This document shows positions 38,075 to 52,000 of a stretch of 64,000 nucleotides of DNA, in pieces. Where the stretch lies: assembly GCA_009617715.1 (NCBI GenBank), contig VTFK01000339.1, positions 186,001-250,000 on the forward strand, given 5' to 3'. The first letter of the stretch is position 1; each line of letters opens with the position of its first letter. This DNA comes from Plectrocnemia conspersa (lineage: Eukaryota; Arthropoda; Insecta; Trichoptera; Polycentropodidae). A model generated the notes under the pieces. It ran no database searches, was not told where the DNA came from, and worked only from the letters and a program-made list of their open reading frames with translations. The translations under genes were made by a program, and so were the position numbers.

Positions 38075-39607
38075 CCCAACATAACCATGGAGGGAAAGCC
38101 GCTGACCGTCGGCAGGACACTGAAGGTCCTAGGAGTCGAGCTTTCCTGGACGAGCCACGTCGACCACGCCTGCGCCAAAGCCGTCAAAATGGCCAAAATC
38201 GTCACCCGCGTCGCCCGCGAGGGATTGGGCCTCTCCCCAGACGTCGACGCGATCTACCCGGGCGCCGTCGAGCCGATGATCACCTACGCCGCCCCGTTAT
38301 GGAACGAGACTACACACAGGAGCTCCATCGTGAGGAAGCTGACCACAGCCCAGCGCCCCTTCATGTTGAAAATCACGCGAGCGTTCGGAACTGCTCCCAA
38401 CGTCGCGATCGAGGCCCTCTCGGGCATCCCTCCTATGGACATCCGAATCAAGCAGCTCACGCAGACGTACCTCGTCAAGTGAACTCACCGCCTCGCCGAC
38501 CACCTCCCATCCGACCGACTCCTGGATGCAGCCGTGGACGTGGCAACGTTTCCACACCCAGCACGTAGGATCCCGGCGGACGTCCCCATCGAGGGATCCA
38601 GGGGCAACCACCCCGCCTCCCCTCTGCCGTCGGACATCAACATCTACACCGACGGCAGCAAGACGGAAAGCAGCGTCGGAGCAGCGTTCCACCCGTCAAC
38701 AGAGATGGAACCACCATCAGGGAACGGAAGCTCCGCCTCGAGGACTACTGCTCAATCTACCAGGCAGAAAATCCAGCCATCAAAGCGGCTCTGGAATGGG
38801 TGTCAGCCACCCACCTCATCCCGACGACAGTAAACGTCCTGTCCTACTCCCAGAGCACGCTACGCTCTCTCCAGAATATCCACTCCACCAACCCGATCGT
38901 CTTAGAGACGCTGGCCCTCGTGCGGTCCCCGAGGACACGCAACACGAACATCAAACTCTTCTGGACCCCGGGACACGTGAACAACGCCGGAAATGACAGG
39001 GCCGACGCACTCGCCAAGGAGGCAGCGGAAACGCGTAACATGCGCAAATCATACACGCGCTTTCGGATCACCTACGCGAAGACAATCTTAAGGAGGAGCT
39101 CCAGCGCGACTGGAACGCCCGCACTGGGTCGCACGCAAAGACCTTCCTCCCGAACATCGCCTCCGCCATTGCCCTCCGACACAAATACGCCATCCCCGGG
39201 CGTCACGCAGATCATCACGGGACACGGGCCTTTAATTCATACTTTAAAAGATTCATAATCACGGAGGATCCTAGCTGTCCCTGCGATGACCACACCACCC
39301 AAGACCCTTACCACCTGCTGTGGCACTGCTTCGCCCTGGAGAGATTGAGGCACGACCTTCTGCAGAGCTGCTGAAGAAAAAATATAGAGCTAGACGGCTA
39401 CCCAGAAATGCTCGGCGACCCCCGCCTGGAGAAGGGGCTACTCGAGCTGATGAGAATTGCAGCGACCACGAGCATAAAAATGCACCGAGAGGTGCCATCG
39501 ACCTAACCACACCACACCACAGATCGCACACACCCCTACCCCCAGCTCCCACCCCATACCCAGCCCTGAACATAACAAGCAGGGCCACCCATGACAAATC
39601 ATTGTCG

Positions 39608-39621
39608 ACACACTCACTGTA
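39608..39621. repeat. Target-site duplication, right copy
   Basis: ACACACTCACTGTA, identical to 38061-38074, directly after the last element base. Confidence 0.75.
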
Positions 39622-40701
39622 ACACATATCCAAATTATATTGTCGGATAAATTAGATTTGCTATTGTTTATATAATTTATAGTTCAAATAAAAGATATAA
39701 ATATTATCAAAAACAGATTTATAATCCACCTAATCAATTAAAACCATGAATAATATTGTTGTATTTTATAATCAGTATATTATCATACAATATAAATAAA
39801 TATACTGTAGATAAAAAAATATTTTACTTATATGTAGAAATCTATAAACATAAACAATAACCACTGAGCGTTAGTTTACATATTAGTTTTTATATTTCTT
39901 AATTGAGAGCTATGTATTTGTTTCATTAGATGGTAACAGATTGATATAATCTGGGAAAGAGTAAAAAGTAGCAAGTAATAATCTAAATATATATTTTTTA
40001 TATAATAAATACATTCTTTTAACAACAAATTAACCAATTATATATAAAATAATATATATTATAAACATTTTTAAAATCTGTATTATGGTGCTATATAATT
40101 TATTTTTTATTTTAATTTTATCACATGATTGATGACAATTGTCAAACTAAAACACACTTTAATATATTTGTTATTTATATTGTTATTATTATAAATATAA
40201 AATATTTACATTTTATAGTGTGTTAATACTTTCTCTAAAATATTTACCTAAAAATCAATTAAAATGAATTTTATTCGATTTATAACAAATTAGAAATTCA
40301 ACTTTTTGAACTAATCAGTAGTTCGTAATTGCACTCATTAACACTATTTCGCAGACCGTATCCAAAATACTGTATAAAACCTAAAAATGTCAATAAAAAA
40401 TTAATTTACATTGTTCAAATTAGCATCATTAATCAATAGTTTTTTGTAAATAAATTAATATGTGATATAAGAGAATCAATTAATGAGTAAGAGTGTTAAT
40501 CAAATATAATACTGAAAAATTATTTTACATTAATTAGTGAATAATTATTTTAGAATTTATACAGAAAACATGCAAAATGCACCAGTACCATAGTTCATAC
40601 AAAATATACATAAAATTAATTATACACAGTATCGTTTGTACTATATAAATTTGCAGAAGCAAAATTGGTCCATCTCTTATTCCCGTTCTTTGTTCATTTC
40701 T
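39622..40701. other. AT-rich 3' flank of CAT1
   Basis: Lies downstream of the CAT1 stop and should hold its 3' UTR. No coding or RNA feature is seen. Confidence 0.4.
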
Positions 40702-43700
40702 CTAATTTGTATAAAAGTTTTCGTTCAATATGTTCTTTTTAGGCATTGACAGTCTTGCTCTTGGAATCGAGATCATGTTAGACATCTCATTATCCACAGC
40801 TATATCTACGTCGTCTTGCACTTGCTGGAATGATTTCAAGACATCCTGAAAACGAACCCTCTGTAACTTCATTGTGTTAGTAAGATTAATTTCTTTCGGT
40901 TTCACCTCTGGTTCTATTCTTTCGACTACTTCAATATTTGTTTTTGTCTCTTTTGTAACTTTAGAAGATCTTTTCGATGAAGTTAGTGGTTTAGAAAAGA
41001 ACATCTCTAATTTTTTCTTTATTTCTTCACGCGAAAAAGGTTCATCTTCTGTGTCATTAGTATCATGTTCCTTTTCAACTATTTCTTTCGTCTCTTCTGG
41101 CGGTATATCAATTGGTTCTTCAGTTTCTGGTTTAAATGCAGATAATAAGTGCAAATCGTTGCTGCTAATAGATATTCTCATTTTTTTGTTGTTCAAAGAT
41201 GGAAGATCTTCGCTTGTAGTCATAGATTTCAAAACTAATTTATTTTGCAGCAATTCTCTTTTTATGGCTGCCATAATATCAGGCTCACTTTTATGTTTAC
41301 TCTGATTTGACGAAAGCTGCTCAGGGTTCACTGAAATGGCTCTTTGAATTATCGGTACATTTTCATCAGAATTCTTACTGCGATTCTCAAACAAAAGATT
41401 CAACTTGGCAATAAAATCAGTCTTATTCAAAGGATTTGAAGTATCGTTAACACTTTCACCTTTCGAATGTTTCGTGTAAATTCTTTCTGTTCCATAATTA
41501 CGCACCAACTTTGGCGATTTCAATTTGAAATTCATTTTAGTTTTAAAATATTCTTCGTCCATCGGTGGTGGCTCTGGTATGATTATTTCTGGTTCATTTT
41601 TATTACATAATTCTACTTGCATTGTATTAACATCATCTTTCTCATTTTGAATCATAATATCTTCTTGATGAACCATAGCAACAACGTTGATGTCAGTATT
41701 ATTCTTCGAATCTTCGACTATTGATATCTCTTCTACAATCATTTCACTAGATTTGTTCGATGCATCTTCAGCGTCTTGCAGAACTTGATCTAATATCTGC
41801 ATAATTTCTTCGCTGTATGAATCTGGTATAGTTTCTGAATTATTTGCATCACTAATCTCTTCGATTATATTACACCTTTCACCTAATTTATTTTCAATCA
41901 CGACAACTTCAGAATCATTATTACATATAGACAGATGTTCTGCTTTGTTCAATTCACTATCTGATATTCCTCCCCAACTTCCCGCCTCAGAATTTACCAC
42001 AGAATTATAGTCTACGGGAGGCGAATGGTCTTGACATTCGTCAAGGTCCTCAAACCCATAGTTCAGATTGCCATTCATCTGACCGTTCAGTGATGATTTC
42101 TGGACGTTTGCAATGTAATTCGTTCCACGGTCATACATACAAATACTACCCAAGTAAATAGGAATTCCTGATTAGAAAAACAAAGTTGTGTTATTAGTAA
42201 ATAGACTAGCCTCCAATTAATACCACATGCAATTAATAACATTAAATAAATAAAAATCCGTACCAACTGCCATCCAAACACCGAATCTTATCCAGGTATG
42301 TACGTCCAACATCAACATTAAATATATATTTATGAAAATACTGATAAATGGTATCAGTGGTACTAGTGGTACCTAAAATTTTTTTAATAAATATTAAAAC
42401 GTCTAAAATGTAATTAGTTTAGATTAGTACCTTAAATGACAATTGGGCATTAGCTTTCGGTTGAAGAGCCACAAAAATGAGAGTCAGTAGCATTAAGAAT
42501 CCGAAAATAGAGGTAACAATAATAGACCAAATAGTCTCATCTAGTAGATTTTTCCACATGTATGATAAACACAAACTAAATGATATGCAAAATATACCTA
42601 AAAATAAATTAAAATTAATTAGAGTTGATGAATGAATGAATGAATATTATAAATGAAATTAAAAGCAAACCACTTGTTTCAAGCCCTAAGAAATTAAAAA
42701 AAAAGAAAATCTATATTTTGATATGAATACAATGATTATAATAAATAGCAATGTTTTTATGGTATGTTACCAAGATTACAGTTATTTATATATTGTTTAA
42801 TTTACTGGTTTTACAATATTCGTTCAATTTTGTTTTGAGTAGTTTGATTCGATTTAAAAAAACTCTTCCTAAACATCACACTAGTCAAATTATTAGTATG
42901 ATACTGTGCATATAATACATTTTAGGCATTACTTACAATAAAACAAGACCAAGAATGCTACAATATTAGATGATAAAGACGTTGGTTGATGGATCATGTT
43001 ACAATTGATCAACTGTCTGAAAACATCGCTGCATTTATATTTATTTTTCTTATACAACAAATCGATCGAGTTGAGATCTTCCACACTACCAATTAGTTGT
43101 TCGTTATATTTCAGTTCATTATCATATCTGTAATAAAAATATTAAAATAAATAAAAAAATAAACAAACATATTCCTATCAACACAATTTTAGAAACAGCT
43201 CAATAAAAATAGTACCTATCAATTTCACCAGTCGATGTTTTTTCATCATAATTATCGTCAGATTCAAGTAACGAACGTGATTCGTCAGTAACAGAAACGC
43301 TACCCTCATATTCGTATCTTACAAAGGACAAAACAAAAAGCCTATTTAACACGAAAAACGACAAAGACAAATCATATATATGTATGTATTTATATAAAAT
43401 ATTATACCATTAATTTATACAGCTCAAGATACGCCCACCACCGACATTAACTTAAAATTTAATACCACACCAACCCTTGAACAAAACATGAAATCATTTT
43501 TAATGATGAAGCAAATTATATGAAATAAATGTATATAATTTACCTGAGAACCACGATACATATAGCAACAATCGTATAAGCCATTAAAGTTCCAATCGAC
43601 ATCATGTTTACCAAATGTTCCAATTCGAACATGCCAGCTAAAATACCTGTAATAAGATTTTCAATAAATAACCTTGTAAATCCAGTAAAAGTTTACCCTA

Positions 43701-45964
43701 CTGTGTAAAAAGATTTTGCCAGTAGTTTTATTCTATTACATATTCCAAAGACATTATGTCTGAAATAAAAAACCAAAAGAAGAATTTTATTCAGAATTTT
43801 GGCAAACTGATAATCATTTTCTGTCAAAAACTTTAAGATGATAGCTAAAATAAAGTACCAAAAATTCATACCAGTTAACACAGAAGCAAAAATTGTTCCT
43901 ACAACAGGTGTCTTAAATTTGGTATTAATGTTCCCAAAAAATCGAAATATCAATCCATCTGATGCCATAGCGTATAATATTCTTGGTAATGGAAACATGG
44001 CTCCGAATAAGCTAAAAATACAAATAAAATATAAGTACAATTGGATAAATCAAATTTATAAATTAATATAAATATACCTTGATAATAATCCGAATATTCC
44101 ACCTATTGTAACGATCCATTTAGCCCATGGTAAGTTAGCTTGATCGAATGCATGCGGAATTGGAGCATTAACATCCTATTTATAAATCGATCCCATTATT
44201 GTAGCAAACATTTAAAAACAACATATAAAATAATATACATATACCTGAAGATAGTATGGTATCATGAGCGTAAGGATGGCCGACACACCGAAATATGATA
44301 AGAAAATAATCGCTAGTGACAAAATTATAGCTAAAGGGATAGACTTCTTTGGGTTTTTGACTTCTTCGCCAGTCGTCGCTATACAATCAAACCCAACAAA
44401 ACCAAAAAAACAAGTAGCAGCTCCTTTCAATGTTCCTTTTAATCCAAAGGGAAAGAATCCTCCTTCTCCGACTGAGACATTCTCTCCCTCGGGTTTTGCA
44501 AACCAATTATTAATATCAGCTACAAAAATAATATAATGTACAATAAAATAAAGTTATCAAATGAAAAAATTTAAAGCAAACCTCTTAGTGATCCAACTGC
44601 TATGATAAATATCACGACACATAAATTAAAAACTGTGAACACATTGTTAATATTGGAAGATTGTTTAAGTCCGAAAGCCAAAGAACCTTTAAAGAAAATG
44701 ATAATATTAAAGTTTTATTAATTCATTATCTTGTAAATAATATGCACAAAACTAACCTCCAACAAGAATTGATAGAGCAAACGCAAAGAAATCGAAATAT
44801 GGTGATATATTTGGCAATGTCATGGGTGCAACTTCCTCAAAAGCTATTTTCATTGAGTTATTAAAAATTGAGTCTACATTTTAATGATAATACATACATA
44901 AAGAGTGATTTATAAATTACTTCCAATTCGAGGATCTACAAAAACACTTAGAACCGATCCTGCAAAAAAGCTGATTTGATTTTTTTTTAAATCAAACATG
45001 ATAATACAGACACCAATCCTCGTCAAGCAGGTGAGAGACTTAAGTCTAGAAACTGCGATAAAATATTAGATATTTTATAAATACTGCTACATAAAAAAAT
45101 CGAATATCTTCCAGCTGGTGAGCAATACACAAACCTTGGAAAGGTTTAATGAATTTAATCAAAGATTCAGGAGTTAAAGAAGTATTTTTTCATATAAACA
45201 CATGACATTTAAATTGAAAAGACATAAATATTATTCTGCCTAAGGTTTTTAAAAGAAAATATTTATAAAAAAATCATCTCACATAACATCAAGCATCTTT
45301 AGTTTTTAGCCAAGGTCACCAGACCTTATTGCTCTTGACTTTATGGGAATTTATGTATCATAAGTTTAATTTTTTAAAAACAAATATTCCGTATGTCTCT
45401 AGACATTTTTTTTGTAGCAATATTTGTTAATCATTTAAAGAACTTCAGATTAATTCATAAGTATACGACTTTTAAATATTTTAGATATTAATATGATTTA
45501 AATTTACCTATTACATATTCTAATATTAAATTCCATCCGATAATAAAAGCCATAAACTCTCCCATGCAAACATAACTATAAATATAAGCTGAACCGGCTC
45601 TGGGTACTCTTGCTCCAAATTCTGCATAGCACAAACCTGTAAATATATTTAAAATAAATATACTAATAAATTATCTAAAAGTGTTTTATAGACAATCAAA
45701 TTAATCAAGTTTTTAAGCTTATTACTTACCAGCAAACACCGATGCTATTGCAGCTAATAAGAATGACACAACGACCGAAGGACCAGCAATGTTTTTAGCT
45801 ACTTGTCCAGCCAAGACATATATTCCTACGCCGAGAGTACTACCAACGCCCAAAGCTGTCAAATCGCCTATCCGCAAAAACCTCGATAATTTTGAGTCCC
45901 CAATAGTATTAGAATCAATGATTTTCTTGCGTGTTAAAACACGCCAAACTCCGTTCAGTCCCAT
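40702..45964 (-). CDS. Cationic amino acid transporter with very long C-terminal tail (CAT1)
   Basis: Fourteen minus-strand exons, in order: 45730-45964, 45508-45636, 44921-44959, 44757-44873, 44582-44686, 44245-44519, 44078-44175, 43872-44011, 43544-43646, 43216-43317, 42937-43127, 42431-42597, 42264-42372 and 40702-42167. The phases agree throughout and give 1091 residues. Residues 1 to about 610 are a multi-pass SLC7 CAT permease of the APC superfamily. TM1 has [15 protein letters not shown] (about 39-53), and the next exon has [19 protein letters not shown] and [25 protein letters not shown] follows at about residue 248. CATs carry Arg, Lys and ornithine across the plasma membrane. The final exon adds about 475 residues with no membrane segment, rich in Glu, Asp, Ser, Asn and Lys. 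Usual CATs have 580-660 residues, so this tail is unusual. A parallel CAT gene lies upstream. Confidence 0.9.
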
Positions 45965-47230
45965 AATGTAAGATTATTCACTTTTAACTATGTCCATTAT
46001 TCTAAAATATATATTTAATATTAACACTTGTTACTATAATCTAAATAAAAGTATTATTATAGTTCAAATAAAAATCTCACTTTTTAAAACGATTATAAAT
46101 TATTATATAATGCGCTGGAGTTTTTTTAGACTTTTATCCATCTTTATGAATGCTACTTCAGAGCATTTCATTAAAGTCACGCTCACTGTAACGAGAGATG
46201 TAGTTTACTAATCATATCAGTTATGAATCACAATGTAATTGTGAAATTCTTACATGTATACTATATATTTTTTACACCAACACTAAGATAAAAATTAAAT
46301 ACTTGGCCTGTGAATCAAATAAGAGATAAAGAATCAACGCACATATTCAAAAGTAGCCTGAATTATGACTGTTAGCATTCTTAAGTATTGTCTTGTAGAT
46401 ATAAAAATGTGCGCGAGATAAGATAAGATGATTTTTCATTGAATAGAGCAAATAAAAAATAATGTTGCACAGCATTCATAGTGAACTGATTAAGAATCAA
46501 ATTTTGAATATATATTATATAATTTTTAATTATAAATATTTTATGTATATATTATTTATAGATATATGTATATAATTTTATATTTTATTATGTAACTATA
46601 AAAAAAATATGTATTTATAATTTATAATTTTTCTTTAATATTTTTTTTTCAATTATTGTGTAGGTATTATAAATAATATCTATAAAATATTTTACAAAAC
46701 CTATCAAATAACACAATGCATCTCGATTGCGTATCATATATTTGGCACTTAGCTGATATCATCAAACATATTGATTAATAATTATTTCAGAATTTTACTT
46801 TCACTAATGAAATTATCCAAATAAATCTAATAATTAATAACAAGTTAATTTGATAAAATTATATCCAATAAATACCTTGATTTGAATGAAGGCTTTAATT
46901 ATTACTGTGCAAGTAAGTTTCAAGATTTTTATACACTCCTGACTGACATTTGATAACATTTTGACAGCTCACGTGCTATTTTTATTTTGGCCATAAGATT
47001 ACTAATTTTAAGTATATTTTTTTTATTTCTCTTAAGTATAGATATGCCATTGTTTAGAGTGGCTATTGCTTTTAGAATTAGAATGTGTTATTTAGTGAAG
47101 AAAAAAATAAATATATAAGGTAGATTATTATTACGTAACCAGCTAATTAAACATTATAAATTAAAAACTTTTAAAAATTATTAGTAGATATGAATATGTT
47201 TGTTTATAATAAAAACTATAGGGGACCTAT
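45965..47230. other. 5' flank of CAT1, AT-rich
   Basis: Should contain the CAT1 promoter and 5' UTR. I see no exon, and no promoter motif that I can support. Confidence 0.35.
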
Positions 47231-47232
47231 TT

Positions 47233-47725
47233 GTATGTATTTATTTAGGTTTATTATGGCCAAACTTGGCGGCACTCTGGTAGCACTGGCGTGACGGACT
47301 TTCTTCAGTTGGCAAACTTTGGCGGGCTCGGTTACAAGCCCCGCCTGCTTCCTCATTCACTGAACATCGTTTCATATTCCACATGTAACTGTAATAACTT
47401 TTCAATAAAAACACTACTGCAGCAACTCAATCTATGTCTAATTGTCCCCCGTCACCTCCCGTCGCCAAAAAACGAACATGGTGTAAGAGGCAATTTATAT
47501 TTATTTATATTTGCTTATGACCAAAACTTGGAGGAACTTGATAACACTGGTGTAAAGGATTTTCTCTCGACTAGCAACCTCCGGCGCGTTCGCATGGTTG
47601 CAAGCCCGCACCCCGTATATTTATAAATAACATGTAACTCTCTAATATTCAATAAAAAAAACACTACTGCAGCGGCTCAATATGTGTCTTATTGCCACCC
47701 GTCACCCCCTGTCGGCAAAATAATA
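47233..47725. repeat. Tandem pair of about 230-bp units, LTR-like
   Basis: Unit 1 (47233-47470) and unit 2 (47496-47725) share TTATTTA, then CAAACTTGG/CAAAACTTGG, GGTTGCAAGC-like words, CACATGTAACT/ACATGTAACT, CAATAAAAA with ACACTACTGCAGC, and GTCACC with CCTGTCGGCAAAA or CCCGTCGCCAAAA. An AATAAA signal followed by CTGCAGC and a C-rich end recalls the R-U5 part of an LTR, so these might be solo LTRs in tandem. That is inference. Confidence 0.5.
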
Positions 47726-49020
47726 TTTTTAAAATATGTACAATTAAATAAATCACCCTCTCTTTTTCCATATTTTAATATAATCTGAAATATAATAATG
47801 GCTGATTTACACGCTGCCAGTAGCTGGCATGTCAGTTTGAAGTTGACTTGAAAATGGTTTGTTTTAACGCTTGGTGTTGGCGGTATTGTCAGAAGTAAAA
47901 CCAAAAAAAGTCTTAAATAGCATGCTTAAATGATGTAAGATTTGGAGGGGAGGGTGCCAGCGGAATTGTAATAGACTGTGACAGGGAAAGTAGAAGGGTC
48001 GTTTAAAATATGTGACATCATGAATTTGAATTTGTTCATAAGAAAGACTAATGTATTTTTTATTTTTTTTTAATAAAACAGTTTTCCTGAAATGGAAATA
48101 TAATATATATAAACGGGAATCTCGAGATGCAGCTCCTAGCTCTTCCAAAAATAACATTTCTTCATTATAATTACTTTAAATGCCATTGTCATCAAAAATA
48201 CAAACGAAAGTGCGTAGAAAGGACTCATTCATAGCAACAGGTAATACAATTATTTATGGTGGTCACCCCTAAGAACATCAAACAATTTTCTCTCGAGAAT
48301 AGATGCACTTAAATTTGCCAAGAAGCATACCAAAAAGGGGCGTAGACTTCTTCAGTCTATATAGTCAAAATAAACCTGTTTGTCATTCACTTTAAATCCG
48401 AACAACACCTAGACACCATTATACTATTACCTCAATTCTAACCGAATGACATACTACATCTCAATATGCTTCATCTGGACACTCTTGAACTAAACATGAA
48501 CACCTGCATTCTATTAATTTATTTAGTAAAGATTTGTCATAATAAATATATACAAAACAGATTCACCGAGCAGCAAATCACGCTAAACCAGTTCTTTTGA
48601 AACTCAAAAATTGAATATATAATAATACAAATCAAACAATATTTAATGCTTTGGTAAATAATTTATTTCTAAAAAGTTTTAATACAAAATGAGAGAAATA
48701 CATTCGAAAAAAATATTCGTATATTGCATTAAAAATATCACATCAGCAAATAATCACATTATTTGCTTTCCTTATTACTTTCACCCCATATTATCAAAAA
48801 TAATACAAATACTAATTATTCACGATTAATACAATAATACTTTGAGTAAGCATATGGTCAACTAGCGAATAAATTAATAACAGATTGGTGCTTTTAGCTT
48901 AAAAATAAATTATTGAAATGTCTAATAAGCACTAATACTAAATATTCAATGTAATGGCTTAATTATTATTATATCCATTACAAAAAGAGGAGCTTTCGCT
49001 GATATCGCTCATTTTGATAT
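47726..49020. other. Spacer between the tandem LTR-like repeat and CAT2
   Basis: Holds the presumed 3' UTR of CAT2 at its right side. A stretch around 48340-48400 with TATATAGTC and AATAAACCTG looks like an LTR promoter and poly(A) region, but is too weak to call. Confidence 0.3.
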
Positions 49021-52000
49021 TCATTTTTCTTCTTTGGCTCTAAAGCGTTCTACGCTGTGCCAAATGCCATAAGTGAAATAAATTAGCAAACCGATCACAA
49101 TCCAAATACTGAAGCGAATCCATGTCATGACATCGAGACTCAACATAAGATAAATGTTGATTAGAATGCTGAAACCGGGTAACCAAGGAACAAGAGGTAC
49201 CTAAAAAAAAACATAAAAACATAATGATTAATTTAAAAATATAGTTTATATGTAAATAAAAGTAGAATTACCGCAAATGAAGGTTTGTTTTCAGATACAG
49301 GCTGACGTGATATCACAAGTAATAATAGATATACCAAAACGGTTAAGAAGATTGTGAGTGATATAGCAGTGATATCAAGATCAAAGATATCGGATGCAAA
49401 TACTTTGACGCAGCTGGCGAGCGCAAAGCAGCAAATACCTAAATTGAAAATTACGTTAGTTTGAGAAATATTATATAAATTTGTAGTGATACTAAACTTA
49501 CAATAGAACAAAACCATCCATGTTACAAGAGTCGAGCTTAATTTTGTCGGATATTGATGTTTTTTGCGATTCAGCAATTGATTCAAAAGTACATTCATAG
49601 TAACCTTGGCATTATCTTCTTGTTTTTTATTTGAAGTTGTTAAATTATACCTAGAAATTTTATAAGATTACTTTGTATGTTCATTATAAATAAAAAGTAT
49701 GAATTCATTATATAAACCTTAAAATCAAAACACATGAGGCAACCATCGAATAAGCGAGTAATGTACCAATCGACATCATATTCACCAATTGATCTAATTG
49801 GAAAATAGCCGCTAGAGTGCCTGAAAAAAATTAAGATAAGTATTGTTTTATTTGTAAATTTGAATTACTAATAATTATATAGGGAAAATATTATATAAAT
49901 ATACACAATAAGATAAATAAAGTGAAGAAATATTTTTAAACAACTAAAAAAATAATTGAAATAATACAAAATAAAAGATAATAAACAATTTTCAATGATC
50001 AAGGAATTAAACTACCAATGCCATTCAAAATTTGTAACATTTTGCATATTTGTATAATAAAATAAAAAATGCCAGTTGCAAGAATTCAGTTGTATTTTTT
50101 ATCTTGCAATATTATTGCCAATTTGAAAAATCGCTACAAGTCAAAAATAGTCATTTTTCAGATTTTTGTATAAAATAGGATGTTTTTGATTTATAACTAT
50201 TAAAGCAAAACATACTAACAATAATTGAACAGCATTTCATTTAAATAAATCTTAACATATCTGTCCTTGAACAGAATGCATTAGGCAAGCAAAAAAAAGC
50301 AAACCATATACGGGAGAAGAAATATGTTACAAAAATCTATTAATTATGTGTTATCAGCCTTCTTTCAAGCCGATTATATATAGTATTATGTACCGACCTC
50401 AAATCAAATATAATATTTTTAAATATTTATAACCATTTTATAATTATCTTCTACAGTATTATCGAGCAGTTTATAAATATTTAAGATTAGAATATGTTAG
50501 GAATAAAGTATATTTTTCACGATTAATATACATATATGTATATAGAAAATATTTGTTTACGTTAAATGATATTTCTGGTAAATTTTCAAATATAATATAA
50601 AAATTTATATTATGTAATTGTATAAATGAGTATTTCTTTAAAATATTATTCTAGATTGTACCTGTAAATAGCCCTGCGACTAGAGTTCCAACTAGCGGTG
50701 TCTGAAATCTGCTATTAATATTTCCCATAAATTGAAACATGAGACCATCCGATGCCATAGCGTAAATAATACGCGGTAGGGGAAACATGGCACCCAATAA
50801 GCTATAAATAAATATAATTTTAACATAACATAATAAACCTATTCATAAAATAATAATAAAAATAAACCTTGAACATAATCCGCACATAGCCCCAATGCTA
50901 ACTATATATTTAGCCCAGTCTAAACCTAAAATACCATATATATGAGGAAGTGGTGCATTTCCATCCTGAAAATATATTTTATTTATAATATTCAGATTTC
51001 TTTTACCAATATAAAAATAGTATTACTTGTAAATAATATGGCAATGCAAGGGTTAAAACGGAGGAAACGCCAAAGTACGCCAAGAAGACTATGAATAAAG
51101 ATACGATAACAGCGATTGGGATCGATTTTTGCGGATCTTTTGCTTCCTCGCCAGCTGTCGCTACACAATCGAATCCAATGAAACCGTAAAAGCATGCAGC
51201 AGCTCCCCTGATGATACCGGCGACTCCGTACGGAGCGAAACCTCCGCTGCCATACCCTTCAGGCACTTCCTTTTCGCTGAGACGCCAATTGTGGGTTTTA
51301 GCTGAAAGGAAAAAATCATAATAAATAATTTATTATTTAATTAAATATGTCAGTTTGATTATATACCGTAACATATTCCTGATATGATGACGAACAAAAC
51401 GACAGATAGATTGATAGCCGTGAATAAATTGTTGAAGCGAGAAGATTCTTTTGCGCCAAAAGCTAATGCAACTAAAAGGAGTTTTAAATTAATAGTTTAA
51501 TGTTATTTAAGCAAATAATTAACTTACTGGAAAACACCATAGTTATAGTGAAAGCGAAAAAATCAGGATATGGTGAAAAATAAGCCAATTCTATCGGCAT
51601 CGTCGCCTGTAGATGACTGGACATTGAATTATTGAGTAGAGAATCGAGATATTGACTTAATCCTCTTACAACACTTGCAGATCCTAAATGTAATAAATAA
51701 AAGCGATTAAATGCACAAATTTTAAATAAATATAATGTAAAACAAACCTATGAGATACTCCAGAATTAAGTTCCATCCAATAATAAACGCAATAAATTCA
51801 CCAACGCAGACATAACTGTACACATAAGCCGATCCTGCTTTTGGAACGCGAGCTCCAAACTCAGCGTAGCAAAGTCCTATAAAAATTAGATTAATAAGAA
51901 CGCTTCATAGAATATAATATAATTATTATATTATATACCAGCAAATATAGAAGCAATGGCAGCTATCAAAAAAGATATGATGACTGCCGGTCCAGCGTGA

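Larger units (their letters stand above)
38061..39621 (+). mobile_element. 5'-truncated R1/I-type non-LTR retrotransposon with 14-bp TSD
   Basis: The block at 38075-39607 is strongly GC-rich against its surroundings. It encodes the end of a reverse transcriptase (38087-38482, including LKVLGVELSW and ITYAAPLWNE). An RNase H domain follows (INIYTDGSKTESSVGAAF; FWTPGHVNNAGNDRADALA), then a C-terminal Cys/His motif (CPCDDHTTQDPYHLLWHC). This order fits the R1/LOA/I superfamily. The frame is broken by a CGA-to-TGA-like stop at 38480 and by shifts near 38690 and 39070. A perfect 14-base repeat, ACACACTCACTGTA, flanks it at 38061-38074 and 39608-39621. This suggests one fairly recent target-primed insertion. 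It has no poly(A). Confidence 0.85.

Noticed and set aside
38297..39633. Several long open frames on both strands inside the LINE
   Set aside because: They are shadows produced by the GC-rich composition; only the plus-strand frames carry reverse transcriptase and RNase H motifs.
40874..41305. 143-codon plus-strand frame opposite the CAT1 tail exon
   Set aside because: Antisense of the tail; its Ser/Phe-rich composition follows from the Glu/Lys codons on the other strand.
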